Positions 1 to 9,500 of a DNA stretch of 64,000 nucleotides are shown here, piece after piece; the first letter of the stretch is position 1; each line of letters starts with the position of its first letter. A model generated the notes under the pieces. That model worked only from the letters and a program-made list of their open reading frames with translations. It ran no database searches and had not been told where the DNA came from. This DNA is from Neorhizobium sp. SOG26 (GTDB lineage: Bacteria > Pseudomonadota > Alphaproteobacteria > Rhizobiales > Rhizobiaceae). Position numbers and translations under genes: made by a program. The DNA is taken from NCBI RefSeq assembly GCF_003491345.1, contig NZ_CP025513.1, positions 795,501-859,500 on the forward strand. The letters run 5' to 3'.

Positions 1-2532
1 GTGCTGGGACTTCGTTCAGATCAGGGAGAGTGCCGGGCGTCAGCAGAACCGACGGCAGTGACCAGCGCATTGAAGGCCCTGCCGATGCCTCTCGTGTTGG
101 TCAGCCCGTCGCTGGATATCGTCGCCGGCAACGATGCCTTTGGTCGGGCCTGGGCGCCAGCAGGCATGCCCGTCGACATGCTTGACCTCATTCACAAGGA
201 TGACCACGGAAAGCTGTCATTGGCCGTCAGGCGAGTGCTGGAGGAAAACAAGGATCAGGTCCTTGAGGCACGTTTCATGACCGGCGGCCTGCCGCGCTGG
301 TCTCGGATGAGTCTGACGCCTGCCCCGTTGACCTCCGAGGATACGGGTTGCGTTCTGTTGGCACCGACGGACGCGGAGCGTGAGAAAGCGGCCCAGCTTG
401 AACTGGAAGAGCGCGAAACGCGCTGGAACAACGCGCTCGTCTCGTCTGATCTCGGCGTGTGGGACCACAACAACGCACTGCGGCGCAAATACTATTCGAA
501 CACCTGGCGCAAGATCCGCGGGCTTGCGCCAGAGGATCCGCTAGCGGTCAGCAAGGAAGAGTGGCTGCAAAAGGTTCATCCCGATGATCGCGACAGGGTT
601 CTTGAGGCGATGGAGCGCCAGAGCGACGGCGATCCGGACTACGCGATCTTTGAGTATCGCGAGCAGCACAAGGACGGCCACTGGGTCTGGATCGAGTGTC
701 GCGGTGCTTGCGTGGAGCGCGACGCAAACGGCGCTGCCCTGCGTATCATCGGTACTGACACCGACATCACCGAGCGCAAGGCGGCAGAAGCGGAGTTCCT
801 GCGTCTCAGCCGCCGGTTGGAGATGGCGCTCGAGATTTCCGGCGTGGGCGTCTTCGAGGCGGATTTCGACAGCGGCATCACCGAATGGGACGAACGCATG
901 TTCGCCATCTATGGCCTGCAGGGAAGCGGCATCATCGAGATCGGCGGTTTGTGGGAGAGTCTCCTTCACCCAGATGACAAAGAACGCGTGATCGACAACG
1001 TCATTCGAAACTGGGAGCACGAGGCGCCGTTTGCGGACGAGTATCGCGTTATCCTGCGGGATGGCACGGAGCGCACGATCCGAAGCTACAGCAAATGTTT
1101 TGTCGACACCGACGGCCACCGCAAGATGGTCGGGGCGAACTGGGACATTACCCGGGACGTCGTTCTTCGACGTGAACTGGAACGTGCCAAGCTGCTCGCG
1201 GAAGCGCGAAGTGCCGAGCTTGAGGCCGCCCATGGGCGGGTGGAACATATCGCGCTCCACGACCACCTGACGAGCCTTCCCAACCGCCGCTATTTCGAAG
1301 ACGTACTGGAAGCCGCCTCTGCCATCGAGCACAGCAAGGTCGCGGTCCTGCATATCGATCTCGACCGCTTCAAGCAGATCAACGACACCCTGGGCCACCT
1401 AGCAGGCGACCATGTCCTGAGGGTCGTAGCCGAGAGGCTGAAAGGCTGCGTGAAGGCACATGACTTCGTCGCGCGCATTGGCGGCGACGAGTTCGTGTTG
1501 ATCTGCATGGATGCGGGTTCGGCGAGAATGTTGTCGGCACTCGCCCAGAGGATCATCAAGGAGATCGGTAAGCCGCTCACCTATGAGAGCAATACATGCC
1601 GGGTGGGCGCCAGCATTGGCATCGCGTCGGCCGATTCTGGGACATCCGCCCGCCAGCTTCTTTCGAATGCAGATATTGCACTCTACCGCGCCAAGAGCCG
1701 CGGACGAAACTGCCACGAGTTCTTCTCGCAAAGCGCGCTCCAGGAGATCACCAGCGCGAAACACCTTTCGGACGATATCCTGCGTGCCCTGGAGGCCAGG
1801 GAGTTCGTGCCATTCTACCAGCTTCAGTTCGACGCGAAGTCACTGGCGGTCGTGGGTGTCGAGACGCTTGTGCGCTGGGCGCATCAGGATGGGCGACTGC
1901 TGTCGCCCGACAGCTTCCTGCCCATGGCCGAGGAACTCGGGATCGTCGCCGATATCGATGCCGTGGTCCTGGAAACGGCTCTTGCCGATGCGCGGCGATG
2001 GCGCGGGATGGGGTTCTCGATCCCGAAGATCTCGGTGAACGTATCCTACCGGCGCCTGAGCGACCCGACGCTCCTGAAAAAGCTGGAGAAGCTTGCCATT
2101 CCGCCGGGCACGCTCGCCTTCGAGCTGCTGGAGTCGATCTTCCTCGACGAATGCGACGGTGAAACGCTTGAACGGCTTACGCAACTTCGGCAACTCGGCA
2201 TTGAGTTGGAAGTGGACGATTTCGGCAGTGGCCATGCCTCGATCATCAGCCTGCTCAAGGTATCGCCGCATGCGCTGAAGATTGATCGCGAGCTCATCAA
2301 GCGCATTCCGCAGTCCAGGAAGCAGCAGAAGCTGATCAGCTCGATCATCGATATCGGCAAGTCGCTCGGCATCAAGGTGATCGCTGAAGGGGTGGAAACG
2401 AACGAGCATGTTCGCCTCCTGCAACAGCTCGGATGCGACGTGCTACAGGGTTATGCGCTGGCGAAGCCTACGCCGTTCGACGGGATCGTCGACGTTCTAA
2501 CCATGCGGCGCCTTGCAGAGCTGCGAGAATGA
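1..2532 (+). CDS. PAS-PAS-GGDEF-EAL cyclic-di-GMP sensor/turnover protein (5' end may lie outside the window)
   Basis: Bifunctional c-di-GMP signalling protein of 843 visible residues, probably cytoplasmic because no membrane segment is seen. A weak PAS-like region (about 20-120) is followed by two PAS/PAC units (about 138-258 and 268-388), then GGDEF (about 405-565) and EAL (about 580-835). The diguanylate cyclase signature GGDEF is intact at 494-498. The upstream product-inhibition site reads KAHD instead of RxxD, so feedback inhibition may be lost. The EAL signature reads ETL (621-623), while the DDFGSG loop and the AEGVET segment remain, so phosphodiesterase activity is plausible. The frame is open from base 1 with a GTG there, so the true start may be upstream. 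Its 3' end overlaps the convergent EamA gene by 65 bases. Confidence 0.9.
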   Translation: MLGLRSDQGECRASAEPTAVTSALKALPMPLVLVSPSLDIVAGNDAFGRAWAPAGMPVDMLDLIHKDDHGKLSLAVRRVLEENKDQVLEARFMTGGLPRWSRMSLTPAPLTSEDTGCVLLAPTDAEREKAAQLELEERETRWNNALVSSDLGVWDHNNALRRKYYSNTWRKIRGLAPEDPLAVSKEEWLQKVHPDDRDRVLEAMERQSDGDPDYAIFEYREQHKDGHWVWIECRGACVERDANGAALRIIGTDTDITERKAAEAEFLRLSRRLEMALEISGVGVFEADFDSGITEWDERMFAIYGLQGSGIIEIGGLWESLLHPDDKERVIDNVIRNWEHEAPFADEYRVILRDGTERTIRSYSKCFVDTDGHRKMVGANWDITRDVVLRRELERAKLLAEARSAELEAAHGRVEHIALHDHLTSLPNRRYFEDVLEAASAIEHSKVAVLHIDLDRFKQINDTLGHLAGDHVLRVVAERLKGCVKAHDFVARIGGDEFVLICMDAGSARMLSALAQRIIKEIGKPLTYESNTCRVGASIGIASADSGTSARQLLSNADIALYRAKSRGRNCHEFFSQSALQEITSAKHLSDDILRALEAREFVPFYQLQFDAKSLAVVGVETLVRWAHQDGRLLSPDSFLPMAEELGIVADIDAVVLETALADARRWRGMGFSIPKISVNVSYRRLSDPTLLKKLEKLAIPPGTLAFELLESIFLDECDGETLERLTQLRQLGIELEVDDFGSGHASIISLLKVSPHALKIDRELIKRIPQSRKQQKLISSIIDIGKSLGIKVIAEGVETNEHVRLLQQLGCDVLQGYALAKPTPFDGIVDVLTMRRLAELRE

Positions 2533-3370
2533 TGACCACGCCCACGACCACGCGCGTTTCCGGCACCTCGTCGAAGAAGACATAGCCGGTGATGGTGACC
2601 ATGACGATCGACAGATAGCCGATCGGCGCCAGCACGCTCGCGTCCGCGATACGGTAGGCGCGCAGGAAGCAGTACTGGCCAACCTGCGCCAGGAAGCCGA
2701 TGCCGAGCAGCGGGATCCAGTCGAACGGCAGGACCGGCTGCCAGGTGAACGCTGCTGGGATGGCCGTGATGACCGCAAGCCCGACGGTATAAAAGACCAT
2801 CATCACCGTCGTGTTCTCGTCCTTCAGCGCACGCGTCTGGATGATTGCCAAGGCTCCGAACACGACTGACACCAACACGACCAGGACCTTGACGTCGAAA
2901 CGCGAAGTTCCGGGCGCCATGACCACCAGCACGCCGATAAAGGCGAGCCCTGCGCCGACCCAGCGGATGCGGCTCACGGTTTCGCCGAGAATGGCCACGG
3001 CAAGTCCCATTGTCACCATCGGGCGGGAGAAGCCCACCGCATTGACCATCGCGAGCGGAAGCATGGTGATGGCAAGGAAGTTGCTGGTCAGAGCAATGGC
3101 GTTGCAGCAAATGCGGAAGAGGTTGCGCCAGGGATGCTTTATCCGCGTCAGTTCCACCCGATGATGCCAGATCAATGGCAGGATGAAGAAGAGGCCGATC
3201 ATGGCCCGGATGAACACCAGCTGGAAGGCCGGATAGGTCGCCCCTTGCGCCTTCACGAGCGCCGTCATGCCGCCGGCGACCAGCGTCATGTCGAGAAGCA
3301 ACCAGCCGATGGCGACGCGGGTATTGTTCTCCCGCATCGGTTCATCGGGTTTTGTATCGGTGGCAGTCAC
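2468..3370 (-). CDS. EamA/DMT-family transporter
   Basis: Inner-membrane drug/metabolite transporter of 300 residues with about ten hydrophobic helices in two EamA repeats (roughly 18-150 and 165-290). Members export amino acids, purines or other metabolites; the substrate here cannot be read. The start is a GTG whose bases overlap the stop codon of the upstream PIG-L gene (GTGA), so the two are translationally coupled. This makes it the last gene of the ROK-PIG-L-EamA arm and suggests efflux of a product of that pathway. Its end runs 65 bases into the convergent GGDEF-EAL gene, with no room for a separate terminator. Confidence 0.88.
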   Translation of the reverse strand: MTATDTKPDEPMRENNTRVAIGWLLLDMTLVAGGMTALVKAQGATYPAFQLVFIRAMIGLFFILPLIWHHRVELTRIKHPWRNLFRICCNAIALTSNFLAITMLPLAMVNAVGFSRPMVTMGLAVAILGETVSRIRWVGAGLAFIGVLVVMAPGTSRFDVKVLVVLVSVVFGALAIIQTRALKDENTTVMMVFYTVGLAVITAIPAAFTWQPVLPFDWIPLLGIGFLAQVGQYCFLRAYRIADASVLAPIGYLSIVMVTITGYVFFDEVPETRVVVGVVIILAALQGAAWLERRRSRRTA

Positions 3371-5769
3371 GCCGGCTGCACGAGGTTTGCCATCAGGCGG
3401 AAGGCGCCCGGCACCAGCTTGTCGAGCTGGTGATGCAGCACGAGGCTGGTGTGTGTATGCCGGCCCTTGCCGATGGCGCCGGATATCAGCGCACCCTTCA
3501 GCGGCTGTTCGTTCTGGTCGTGCATTGCGAGCAGCGGCTCATAGACGTCATCCCAGCGCGACACAAAATAAAGGCCGCGCTCCTTGTCCCATCCCTGCCA
3601 GTCTTCCGGTCCGATGACATTCGGCCCCTTGAGGAGGACGTGATCGGGCGCAAGCACCGTAACTTCCGAGCGAGGATCCGTCACCCGCCAGCGCAGGGAC
3701 GGCGAACCGATTTCGATACGGCGCACCGGCGTCTCGTTAGGGTTCCAACCGTCACTCGGGCGATGGTAGAGGGTGACGAGATGGCCGCCGGCTTCCACGA
3801 AGCGGTGCAGGCGCTCGGTCGCGGCCGCGAGGTCCTTGCGGATGCCAAAGGCGAAGATGCCGACAACGATGGTCGTGTAGCGCGACAGATCCCCCGTCAG
3901 CGCCTGAGCATCAAGCTCGGTGACGTCGAGGCCCATGCGCGACAACCAGAGGCCGACCCGATCCGCGCCGCCGCCGACATAACCGATGCGCGCATCCTTC
4001 GGGAGCTTCAGGTCGAGCGACAGGATTTTCAGGGCCGACGGCGAGCGGAAGCTCGTGCGGCCGATATGGCGATAGGCAATTGGCGTTACCTGGTAGGCGG
4101 GACGACCGTCGACCTGCGGCTCAATCTCGATGAGGCCCGGCTTGGCGGCACTCGTTGCGGAAGCGATCCAGCCACCGTCTGCCTGTTTCATCGTCCAGCC
4201 TGCAGGGGCCTTGAAGGAGACAGGCGCGTTGACGCCGGTGATCTCTGCCTTGATCGGCCAGTCCTTTTGCTGCGCATCGAGTGGAACGATGAAGGCATCC
4301 GGGAACAGGGTAAGCGACTGAGCCGGCGTGACGGCGAAGGGTTCGGCGAGATCATAGGTGCCGGAAACGGTGCGTCCGCGGATTTCGGCGCTCACCTTCA
4401 CATGTGCATGCCCGTTGCCGCCAAGCGCAGACCAGGCCGGCAGGTAGAGGCTGGAAAGCGGTGCGTCGGATGCGGCGGTCAGCGAGAAGACGCGCTCTCG
4501 CGCCAGCGACTGGACGGAGGAGGAGACACCTTCAGGCAGGACCGGCTCAACGTCCACCTTGAGGTTAGATGCACCCTCGCCAAGCTCCACCGTCAAGGTG
4601 GCGGCACCACCGGGCGAGATGACGGCCGGTTCGGCATAGGCCGCCTCGAAGACTTCGGCCGCTTCCAGGATAGCGGCATCAACCTGGCTGCGCTTGCGGC
4701 CAATGCGATGGCCATGCAGTTCACAAAACTCTGCCGGTGCCTGCGATGAGGCGATGTCCAGCCAGCCCGCAGCTTCGGTAAGCGCGCTGATAATGGCTTC
4801 CCGATCCGGGAAGGCGGTAATGGCTACGGCGATCGCTGCGTCTGCCGAGCGCAGCGCTTCGGAGACATTGGCAGGCAGGCTGGGGAAGTCAGCAAGTGCA
4901 GCGAGGGAGGCGGCCAGCCCTTCAAGCACGGACTGCTCCGGTTTCGAGCCGTTGTCGGAAAGCTTGAGATGCAGCGGCCAGGCCTTCTTCGCCTGCTTCG
5001 GCCAGTGGCCCATGCCCTGGGAGGCGTGGTAATAACGCGACCACTCACCGATGCGATCGTATTCGGCACCCGTTGCCGAGTCACGGCCCTCGGACAGGAC
5101 ATTCAGGGTTGCATCCGGAGGCGGCACTTCGTCGTCATAGGTGTCGCCGCCGCCAGACCACGCCGGGAGGTAATATTTGGCGACCTTCCACGGCTTCAGC
5201 CCTTCAGTGAAATGTTCAGGATAGGCATTGGGATCGGCAGCCAGTCCAATTGCCGTTTCCGCTGCGCGTGTCATCGCGCGATGGTGGCCATGCTGCCCGG
5301 GCACATCGAGGAAGGTCGGGATGACAATGTCCGGCCGCTCCGTGCGATAGGCGCGCACCAGGCGCTCGACGACACGCGCTTCCCCCCAACGGGTGAAGGT
5401 GGCATCGCCATCCTTGGAGAAACCGAAGTCATGTACGGGATCCGTCGGACCATGCCCGAGCCAGGAGACATCGGAATCAATGGCGCGGGCTGCCTCTTCC
5501 AGTTCGCGTGACCGCACCACGCCCAGTGGCCCGAGCCGTTCCGGGCCAAGAGCATTCTGGCCGCCTTCGCCGCGCGTCGAACACGCGATGATGACACGCA
5601 TGCCAAGGCCAAGCCGGAACCAGGCGAGCAGACCGTTCTGCTCATCGTCGGGATGGGCGCCGGTGTTCATCATGGTCACGGTGGACTTCAGCCGGGAGAG
5701 CTTCCGATGAAGCCGAACAAGCGAGGGATCGGCCATCTGCCGTTCGATTCGTTCGCGGGCGGTCAGCAT
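3367..5769 (-). CDS. Large PIG-L family deacetylase with C-terminal GATase/ThuA-like domain
   Basis: Predicted zinc-dependent N-deacetylase of the PIG-L/LmbE family, 800 residues, far longer than the usual 230-300. The zinc motif HPDDE is at 39-43 and a second conserved HGHH at 160-163. After the deacetylase domain (about 30-300) comes a beta-sandwich-like region (about 400-570), then a region (about 590-795) resembling class-I glutamine-amidotransferase/ThuA folds. No signal peptide is seen, so it should act in the cytoplasm. The start at 5769 is preceded by a strong GAGGAG ribosome site; an ATG 60 bases further upstream lacks one. It lies 19 bases after the ROK regulator and overlaps EamA by 4 bases. 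The partner locus imports a sugar-like compound, so an N-acyl amino-sugar conjugate is a reasonable substrate class (inference). Confidence 0.82.
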   Translation of the reverse strand: MLTARERIERQMADPSLVRLHRKLSRLKSTVTMMNTGAHPDDEQNGLLAWFRLGLGMRVIIACSTRGEGGQNALGPERLGPLGVVRSRELEEAARAIDSDVSWLGHGPTDPVHDFGFSKDGDATFTRWGEARVVERLVRAYRTERPDIVIPTFLDVPGQHGHHRAMTRAAETAIGLAADPNAYPEHFTEGLKPWKVAKYYLPAWSGGGDTYDDEVPPPDATLNVLSEGRDSATGAEYDRIGEWSRYYHASQGMGHWPKQAKKAWPLHLKLSDNGSKPEQSVLEGLAASLAALADFPSLPANVSEALRSADAAIAVAITAFPDREAIISALTEAAGWLDIASSQAPAEFCELHGHRIGRKRSQVDAAILEAAEVFEAAYAEPAVISPGGAATLTVELGEGASNLKVDVEPVLPEGVSSSVQSLARERVFSLTAASDAPLSSLYLPAWSALGGNGHAHVKVSAEIRGRTVSGTYDLAEPFAVTPAQSLTLFPDAFIVPLDAQQKDWPIKAEITGVNAPVSFKAPAGWTMKQADGGWIASATSAAKPGLIEIEPQVDGRPAYQVTPIAYRHIGRTSFRSPSALKILSLDLKLPKDARIGYVGGGADRVGLWLSRMGLDVTELDAQALTGDLSRYTTIVVGIFAFGIRKDLAAATERLHRFVEAGGHLVTLYHRPSDGWNPNETPVRRIEIGSPSLRWRVTDPRSEVTVLAPDHVLLKGPNVIGPEDWQGWDKERGLYFVSRWDDVYEPLLAMHDQNEQPLKGALISGAIGKGRHTHTSLVLHHQLDKLVPGAFRLMANLVQPA

Positions 5770-5788
5770 GAAATATCTCCTCAGTCTG

Positions 5789-7015
5789 TCATGCGGGATT
5801 GTCGGTGAATGCGGGAAGCGAGGTTTCAAGCTTCGGCGTCACCATGTCGAAAAGCGGAAGGGAGGCGGCACCAAGTGCGGCGGTCAATCGTCCTGTCTTG
5901 CCGCGGACAACGCGGGGGAGGTCACGCTGGCGTCGGCTCGCCACCGATGTCGGCAGGTTGCCCATCTGCGCGATAACGCCGTCGATCAGCGCATCCGGCA
6001 GAGCACCGCCCAGAACCACCGTCTGTGGGTCGAGAATGTTTTCCAGCATCGCCACAATGGGCCCGAGATAGGCGGCCGCTTCGCTGATCCATTCCTCGAC
6101 GGCGGGATGCCCATCGGCATGAAGCTGTGCAAGGTTCGCCAGCGCATCGCCGTCCACGCCGTGGCAGGCGAGTTTTTCCTTCAGGACATAAACGGAAGCA
6201 TAACCTTCCAGGCAGCCGAGTTGGCCGCAGGAAGGGCAGGGGCGCCCTTTCGGCACAACAGTTACGTGGCCGATTTCGCCGGCATTGCCGAAGGCGCCGC
6301 GATAGGGGGCGCCGTCCTGAATGATGCCGAGGCCGATGCCGACGCCGAAATAGATCATGCAGAAGTTCGAGATTGCCAAGCCCGCGCCGAACAGGCGTTC
6401 GCCGACGGCAGCCGCCGTGGCATCGTTCTCGACCAGAACGGTATGTCCACAGGCATCGCTCAAGGCTTGCGCTGCATCCATGCCAGCCCAACCAGGCAAT
6501 GTCGTCGGGCCAACTGATGTCAAGCCTTCGATGCCGAACGGACCCGGCATCACAACGCCGGTGCCGAACAGTTTTGCGCCGACCGACGGCTTAATGGCGG
6601 ACAACTCCGACGCGAAACAGTCGAGAATCGATTCAGGCTGGGTATCCTGCAGCGGCAGGAAGCGCTGTGCCTTCAGGCGACCGGCTAGATCGAGAGAAAC
6701 GGTGACCATGTGGTCGGCGGCAATCTCGACACCGATCGTGCCGCCGGCTTCCGGATTGACCGCAAACTGGATCGGCGGCTGACCACGGCCGGATTTCAGC
6801 CGTCCCATCTCCATCAGGAGGTTCTCATCGACAAGCTCGTCAACGATGTTCGCGACGGCTTGGGCGGTCAGATGCGTGAGTTTTGCAATATGGGCGCGGC
6901 CCAGCGAGCCATTGCGCCGGACAACGTCGAGTACCACGCGGCGGTTGTGGTCGCGGCTCCGCTCGGGGTTTTTGCCGATCGCCACGGGATGTGTGCCCAC
7001 TGAGTGTACCGTCAT
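5789..7015 (-). CDS. ROK-family transcriptional regulator
   Basis: NagC/XylR-type regulator of 408 residues. A winged helix-turn-helix is at about 20-78, followed by a ROK sugar-kinase-like domain. The zinc-site signature is recognisable as CPSCGQLGCLE (about 258-268), one residue longer between the first cysteines than the common CxCG form. Start 7015 is chosen because an AAGGA site precedes it and the helix-turn-helix begins soon after; an upstream in-frame start at 7222 would read through the divergent promoter. It is transcribed divergently from the ABC importer operon and heads the PIG-L/EamA operon. The palindrome at 7064-7093 is its likely operator, controlling both directions, with the imported sugar or a derivative as inducer. 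Confidence 0.9.
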   Translation of the reverse strand: MTVHSVGTHPVAIGKNPERSRDHNRRVVLDVVRRNGSLGRAHIAKLTHLTAQAVANIVDELVDENLLMEMGRLKSGRGQPPIQFAVNPEAGGTIGVEIAADHMVTVSLDLAGRLKAQRFLPLQDTQPESILDCFASELSAIKPSVGAKLFGTGVVMPGPFGIEGLTSVGPTTLPGWAGMDAAQALSDACGHTVLVENDATAAAVGERLFGAGLAISNFCMIYFGVGIGLGIIQDGAPYRGAFGNAGEIGHVTVVPKGRPCPSCGQLGCLEGYASVYVLKEKLACHGVDGDALANLAQLHADGHPAVEEWISEAAAYLGPIVAMLENILDPQTVVLGGALPDALIDGVIAQMGNLPTSVASRRQRDLPRVVRGKTGRLTAALGAASLPLFDMVTPKLETSLPAFTDNPA

Positions 7016-7063
7016 ACGTTTCCTTCCCGACGTGATTGATAACGTCACTCCTCGGAGAACCGC

Positions 7064-7093
7064 AATAGGATAATTCAAGTAAATTATCTTATT
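7064..7093. promoter_or_regulatory. Candidate ROK operator (12-bp inverted repeat)
   Basis: The left arm AATAGGATAATT (7064-7075) and right arm AATTATCTTATT (7082-7093) are inverted repeats matching at 11 of 12 positions around a 6-bp spacer. The AT-rich palindrome resembles NagC/Mlc-type ROK sites. It lies in the 253-bp divergent region between the ROK gene and the importer operon. A TTGACA hexamer (7092-7097) overlaps its right edge and could be the -35 of the importer promoter, although no good -10 is seen. Binding here would block transcription of the importer arm and could autoregulate the repressor. Confidence 0.72.
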
Positions 7094-7268
7094 GACAAAA
7101 CGCGTGAGACACGGAAGCGTAAGGGGAGGGCTGAGGCAGCTCGGCACCGAAGGGAGAGAGGGAGAGCTCCTCCCGCGAAGAAGAAGCACGCATTCCGGTC
7201 GCTCGGATGCAGGGAACAACACGCTGCCGACCGCTCAGAGGGAGCTGGCGGAGCAAACGGAGGGTCAA

Positions 7269-8522
7269 ATGCGCAAGGCAACCTTGTTCGCCGGACTTAT
7301 CGCTGGGTTCAGCACATTCGCGTTCAACGCGGCTCAGGCTGTCGAAATCGAATACTGGCAGTATGTTTTCGACACCCGCGTCAAGGCGATGGACCAGCTC
7401 ATCGCTGAATTCCAGAAGGCAAATCCGGATATCACTGTCAAGCAGGTGACGTTCCCCTACGCGGACTACCAGACGCGCGTCATCGCCGCCAACATGTCCG
7501 GCAATGCGCCTGACGTCATGCAGCTGTTCTACGGCTGGCTCGACAAGTTTGCGGCCGGTGGCATCCTTCAGCCGCTGCCGAAGGACGCTTTCCCGGCAGA
7601 AAAGATCGAAAAGGACTTCTTCCCGATCGTTTCCGCGATGAAGCGCGATGGGGAATATTACGGTCTGCCGACCGCCGTGCGCTCGCTCGCACTGTTCTAC
7701 AACAAGAAGCTTTTCACCGAAGCCGGTCTTGACCCGAACAACCCGCCGAAGACGCTCGACGAATTCGTTGACGCAGCGCAGAAGATCGCCAAGCACGACA
7801 ACGCCGGCAACATCACCGTTGCAGGTTCGACGCTCGACATGGGCGGCCAGGATCACCAGTGGTGGCGTGAAGTGCTGATCCGCCAGTTTGGCGGCGAGCC
7901 CTACACCGACAACGACAGCAAGGTTGCCTACAACAACGAGGCCGGCCTTAAGGCGCTCGAGTTCTACACCAGCCTGCAGATGGAAAAGAAGATCGGTCAG
8001 GCCGGCTTCATGGATGAAGGCCAAGCTGCCTTCCGCGCCGGCAAGGCTGGCATGACGATCGACGGCACCTTCCGCCTCGGCTCGTTCCGCACCATCAAGG
8101 ACTTCGAATGGGGTGTGACCGAATTGCCGGCGAACGCAGAAGGCGTACGCTCGAACTATGCGAGCTACTTCGCCAACGGCATCAGCGCCAAGTCCTCGGG
8201 CGAAAAGCTCGAAGCTGCCAAGAAGTTCCTGACATACATCACCTCGCCTGAAGCCATGGACATCTGGCTGAAGACGGTTGGTGAACTGCCGGCCCTTCGC
8301 TCGGCCGCGTTGACCGACGAGAACCTGAAGGACCCGATCTACGGTCCGTTCCTCAAGGGCCTCGAATACGCGCAAACCACGCTGTTCAAGGACGAGCAGG
8401 CTCAGCGCCAGAACGCGATCGACATGGTCAACCGCGTGCTGCTCGAAGGCCAGTCGGTGAAGGAGTCGCTGGAACAGGCGGCCGAAGCCGAGCAGGAAAT
8501 CATCGACGCGGCCCAGCCGTAA
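7269..8522 (+). CDS. Carbohydrate ABC transporter substrate-binding protein
   Basis: Periplasmic solute-binding protein of the family-1 sugar type, 417 residues. A signal peptide ends at about residue 24 (AQA before VEIEYW). The start at 7269 has a GGAGGG ribosome site 5 bases upstream; the longer open frame reaching back to 7092 would put coding sequence over the operator. It is first in the plus-strand operon and is followed by two permeases, a lyase, the ATPase and a kinase. The family binds mono- and oligosaccharides or polyols; the ligand is unknown. The divergent ROK regulator and PIG-L deacetylase suggest an amino-sugar-containing compound. Confidence 0.92.
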   Translation: MRKATLFAGLIAGFSTFAFNAAQAVEIEYWQYVFDTRVKAMDQLIAEFQKANPDITVKQVTFPYADYQTRVIAANMSGNAPDVMQLFYGWLDKFAAGGILQPLPKDAFPAEKIEKDFFPIVSAMKRDGEYYGLPTAVRSLALFYNKKLFTEAGLDPNNPPKTLDEFVDAAQKIAKHDNAGNITVAGSTLDMGGQDHQWWREVLIRQFGGEPYTDNDSKVAYNNEAGLKALEFYTSLQMEKKIGQAGFMDEGQAAFRAGKAGMTIDGTFRLGSFRTIKDFEWGVTELPANAEGVRSNYASYFANGISAKSSGEKLEAAKKFLTYITSPEAMDIWLKTVGELPALRSAALTDENLKDPIYGPFLKGLEYAQTTLFKDEQAQRQNAIDMVNRVLLEGQSVKESLEQAAEAEQEIIDAAQP

Positions 8523-8549
8523 CCCTCAGCCAGAAATGCGGATTCATTC

Positions 8550-9500
8550 ATGGCAGTGATCGAGCAACAGGGGGCGGCAACTGGCCGCCCCGCCGGATCC
8601 CCCACGGGATCATCAGGCGGCCTTTCCATGCGGACCAAACGGCTTCTTTGGGTCTGGGGTTTCCTGGCGGTGCCGATCCTGTTCTACACGGTGATCCGGT
8701 TCTACCCGACCTTCCAGGCCTTCTACCTCTCGCTGACGAACTGGGATCTGGTTCGTCCGCCGAAGCTCATCTGGTTTGCGAACTACATCAAGCTCTTCAA
8801 GGACCCGCAGTTCTGGAAGGTGTTCAAGAACACGTTCCTTTACCTGATCGTCGGCACCCCGATCAGCCTCGTCCTTGCTTTCACGATCGCCTATTTCCTC
8901 GATCGTGTCCGTTTCATGCACAACTTCATTCGTGCACTCTACTTCCTGCCGTTCCTGACGACCGCGGCCGCCATGGCCTGGGTCTGGCGCTGGTTCTATC
9001 AGCCGCCACCGATCGGCATCATCAATGATGTGCTGGGCATGATCGGCATCCCGCAGCAGCCGTTCATCCGCTCGACGGACCAGGCGCTGTATTCGATCAT
9101 GGTCACCGCCATCTGGGCAGGCCTCGGCTTCCAGATCATCATCTTCATGGCTGGCCTACGCGCCATTCCGAACACCTTCTATGAAGCCGCGCGCATCGAC
9201 GGGCTCGGCGAATGGGCGATCCTGCGCAAGATCACCCTGCCGCTGCTCAAGCCAACGACAGTCTTCCTGGTTGTCTTCTCTTCGATCGGCTTCCTGCGCA
9301 TCTTCGACCAGGTCTACAACATGACCACGAATGATCCGGGCGGACCGCTCGGATCGACCAAGCCTCTCGTGCTCATGATCTACCAGACCGCCTTCAACTC
9401 TTATGCCATGGGTTATGCCGCGGCGCAGACCGTGGTGCTCTTCACCATCCTGCTCATCGTTTCGCTGCTGCAGCTTTGGATCCTGAGGGACAAGAAATGA
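8550..9500 (+). CDS. Carbohydrate ABC transporter permease, MalF type
   Basis: Inner-membrane permease of 316 residues with six predicted helices after a hydrophilic Gly/Ser-rich N-terminus of about 27 residues. The EAA loop that docks to the ATPase reads EAARIDGLGEW near residues 211-221. It lies 27 bases after the binding-protein gene, and its stop overlaps the next permease start (ATGA). With the neighbouring MalG-type permease it forms the translocation pore of the importer. Confidence 0.92.
   Translation: MAVIEQQGAATGRPAGSPTGSSGGLSMRTKRLLWVWGFLAVPILFYTVIRFYPTFQAFYLSLTNWDLVRPPKLIWFANYIKLFKDPQFWKVFKNTFLYLIVGTPISLVLAFTIAYFLDRVRFMHNFIRALYFLPFLTTAAAMAWVWRWFYQPPPIGIINDVLGMIGIPQQPFIRSTDQALYSIMVTAIWAGLGFQIIIFMAGLRAIPNTFYEAARIDGLGEWAILRKITLPLLKPTTVFLVVFSSIGFLRIFDQVYNMTTNDPGGPLGSTKPLVLMIYQTAFNSYAMGYAAAQTVVLFTILLIVSLLQLWILRDKK

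Noticed and set aside
3352-4749. 465-residue plus-strand open frame
   Set aside because: Antisense to the PIG-L gene; translation is Arg/Gly/Asp-rich without any motif.
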